Assembly (NCBI RefSeq): GCF_014779765.1
Contig: NZ_JACXZA010000003.1
Span: 558,001 to 622,000, forward strand
Source: Paenibacillus terricola
GTDB lineage: Bacteria; Bacillota; Bacilli; Paenibacillales; Paenibacillaceae
Direction of reading: 5' to 3'
DNA length: 64,000 nt
Shown here one piece after another: positions 63,508 to 64,000 of this stretch; the stretch's first letter is position 1; every line of letters starts with the position of its first letter. The position numbers and the translations under genes are program-made. Below the pieces are notes generated by a model that worked only from the letters and a program-made list of their open reading frames with translations, was not told the DNA's origin and made no database searches.

Positions 63508-64000
63508 ATGAAGAGATATTCCAAGTTAGCGCGTGCATCCATATTAACGCTTGCTATTGCATCCGTAGGTTCGCTTGCTGCATGCGGCAGCGACAACGGT
63601 TCCAGTACGTCGGACAACAACAGCGGCAGCGGCGACAGCAAAGTAACGCTGCGCTTCTTCTCCAACCTGCCAGACCGCAAATCCGGACAAGGACTTGCTG
63701 AACAAACGGTAATCGATAATTACGTGAAAGCAAATCCGAACGTCAAGATCGATGTCGAGACGCTTGCGGAAGAGCCTTTCAAGAACAAACTGAAAGCTTA
63801 TATGTCCTCCAACGAACCGCTTGATATTACCATGGTTCACGGCGGTGCCGAGCTTAATACACTTGTACAAGCCGGTTATGTAACGGAGCTGGATCCGAAG
63901 CAGTATGAAGGCGAGCAATACAACTTCCTGCCAGGCGTGTACAAATCGTTCACCTTCAACGACAAGCTGTATGGCTTGCCGCGTAACAGCGACTATGAAG
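63508..64000 (+). CDS. Extracellular sugar-binding lipoprotein, 3' end outside window
   Basis: 164 codons visible; the gene continues past the window. The ATG at 63508 follows CAGGGGG. Lipoprotein signal MKRYSKLARASILTLAIASVGSLAACGSD (lipobox Cys26), then a Ser/Asn/Gly linker and a family 1 solute-binding fold (VTLRFFSNLPDRKSGQG, EPLDITMVHGGAELNTLVQAG, FNDKLYGLPRNSDYE). Permeases are expected downstream. Divergent from the YesMN pair, with a 203-bp shared control region. Confidence 0.92.
   Translation, partial: MKRYSKLARASILTLAIASVGSLAACGSDNGSSTSDNNSGSGDSKVTLRFFSNLPDRKSGQGLAEQTVIDNYVKANPNVKIDVETLAEEPFKNKLKAYMSSNEPLDITMVHGGAELNTLVQAGYVTELDPKQYEGEQYNFLPGVYKSFTFNDKLYGLPRNSDYE

Noticed and set aside
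1-64000. rRNA, tRNA, transposase or prophage genes
   Set aside because: Looked for on both strands; no cloverleaf, rRNA signature, DDE transposase or phage structural gene was recognised.

Overview
This window looks like chromosomal DNA of a Paenibacillaceae member (Paenibacillus or Cohnella type). The reasons are the balanced GC content, strong AGGAGG-type ribosome binding sites with frequent GTG/TTG starts, three YesM/YesN-type two-component systems beside sugar ABC transporters, many secreted or intracellular glycan-degrading enzymes, S-layer homology (SLH) domains, a trpS T-box and a ykkC guanidine riboswitch. No rRNA, tRNA, phage, IS element or CRISPR array was seen.

Layout. 1-6.0 kb: an ABC permease cut by the window edge, its lipoprotein binding protein and a YesM/YesN pair, with terminators between the parts. 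6.1-12.7 kb: VanZ-like protein, ECF sigma factor with DUF4179 partner, serine hydrolase, two AraC/GyrI-like regulators flanking a VOC protein, and a small membrane protein. 12.7-13.5 kb: gene-poor DNA with repeats and a possible gene relic. 13.5-25.5 kb (all minus strand): a polysaccharide-lyase operon (heparinase II/III-like, GH88, DUF2264) beside an ABC transporter and YesM/YesN operon. Together these look like one acidic-polysaccharide uptake and degradation locus. 25.5-26.4 kb: a striking tandem and inverted repeat block. 26.4-30.6 kb: an orphan BtrH/C39-like protein, a PadR plus FtsW/RodA-like pair, a urtE relic and a 52-bp periodic repeat. 30.6-37.4 kb: one giant SLH-anchored protein with a lectin-like repeat array and a GH87-like beta-helix. 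37.5-43.9 kb: lipoprotein, a probable spore germinant receptor remnant, GH78 rhamnosidase with a divergent AraC regulator, and an orphan helical protein. 44-45.3 kb: T-box and trpS.

45.3-49.3 kb: a compact five-gene minus-strand module (DedA, PAP2, phospholipid N-methyltransferase-like, OmpR-type regulator, histidine kinase). It is flanked by near-identical 47-bp copies of the trpS 3' end. It carries two promoters that share the same three-box layout (TCTGARR at +0, +23 and +34). I consider this the most interesting candidate system in the window: an apparently inserted, self-regulated membrane-lipid remodelling cassette.

49.3-64 kb: secreted GH43 galactanase-like enzyme, SulP transporter, guanidine riboswitch with paired SMR exporters, secreted GH30 glucuronoxylanase, GH42 beta-galactosidase, a third YesM/YesN pair and a divergent sugar-binding lipoprotein cut by the window end.

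All functional calls come from reading motifs and domain order by eye. No database search was possible.
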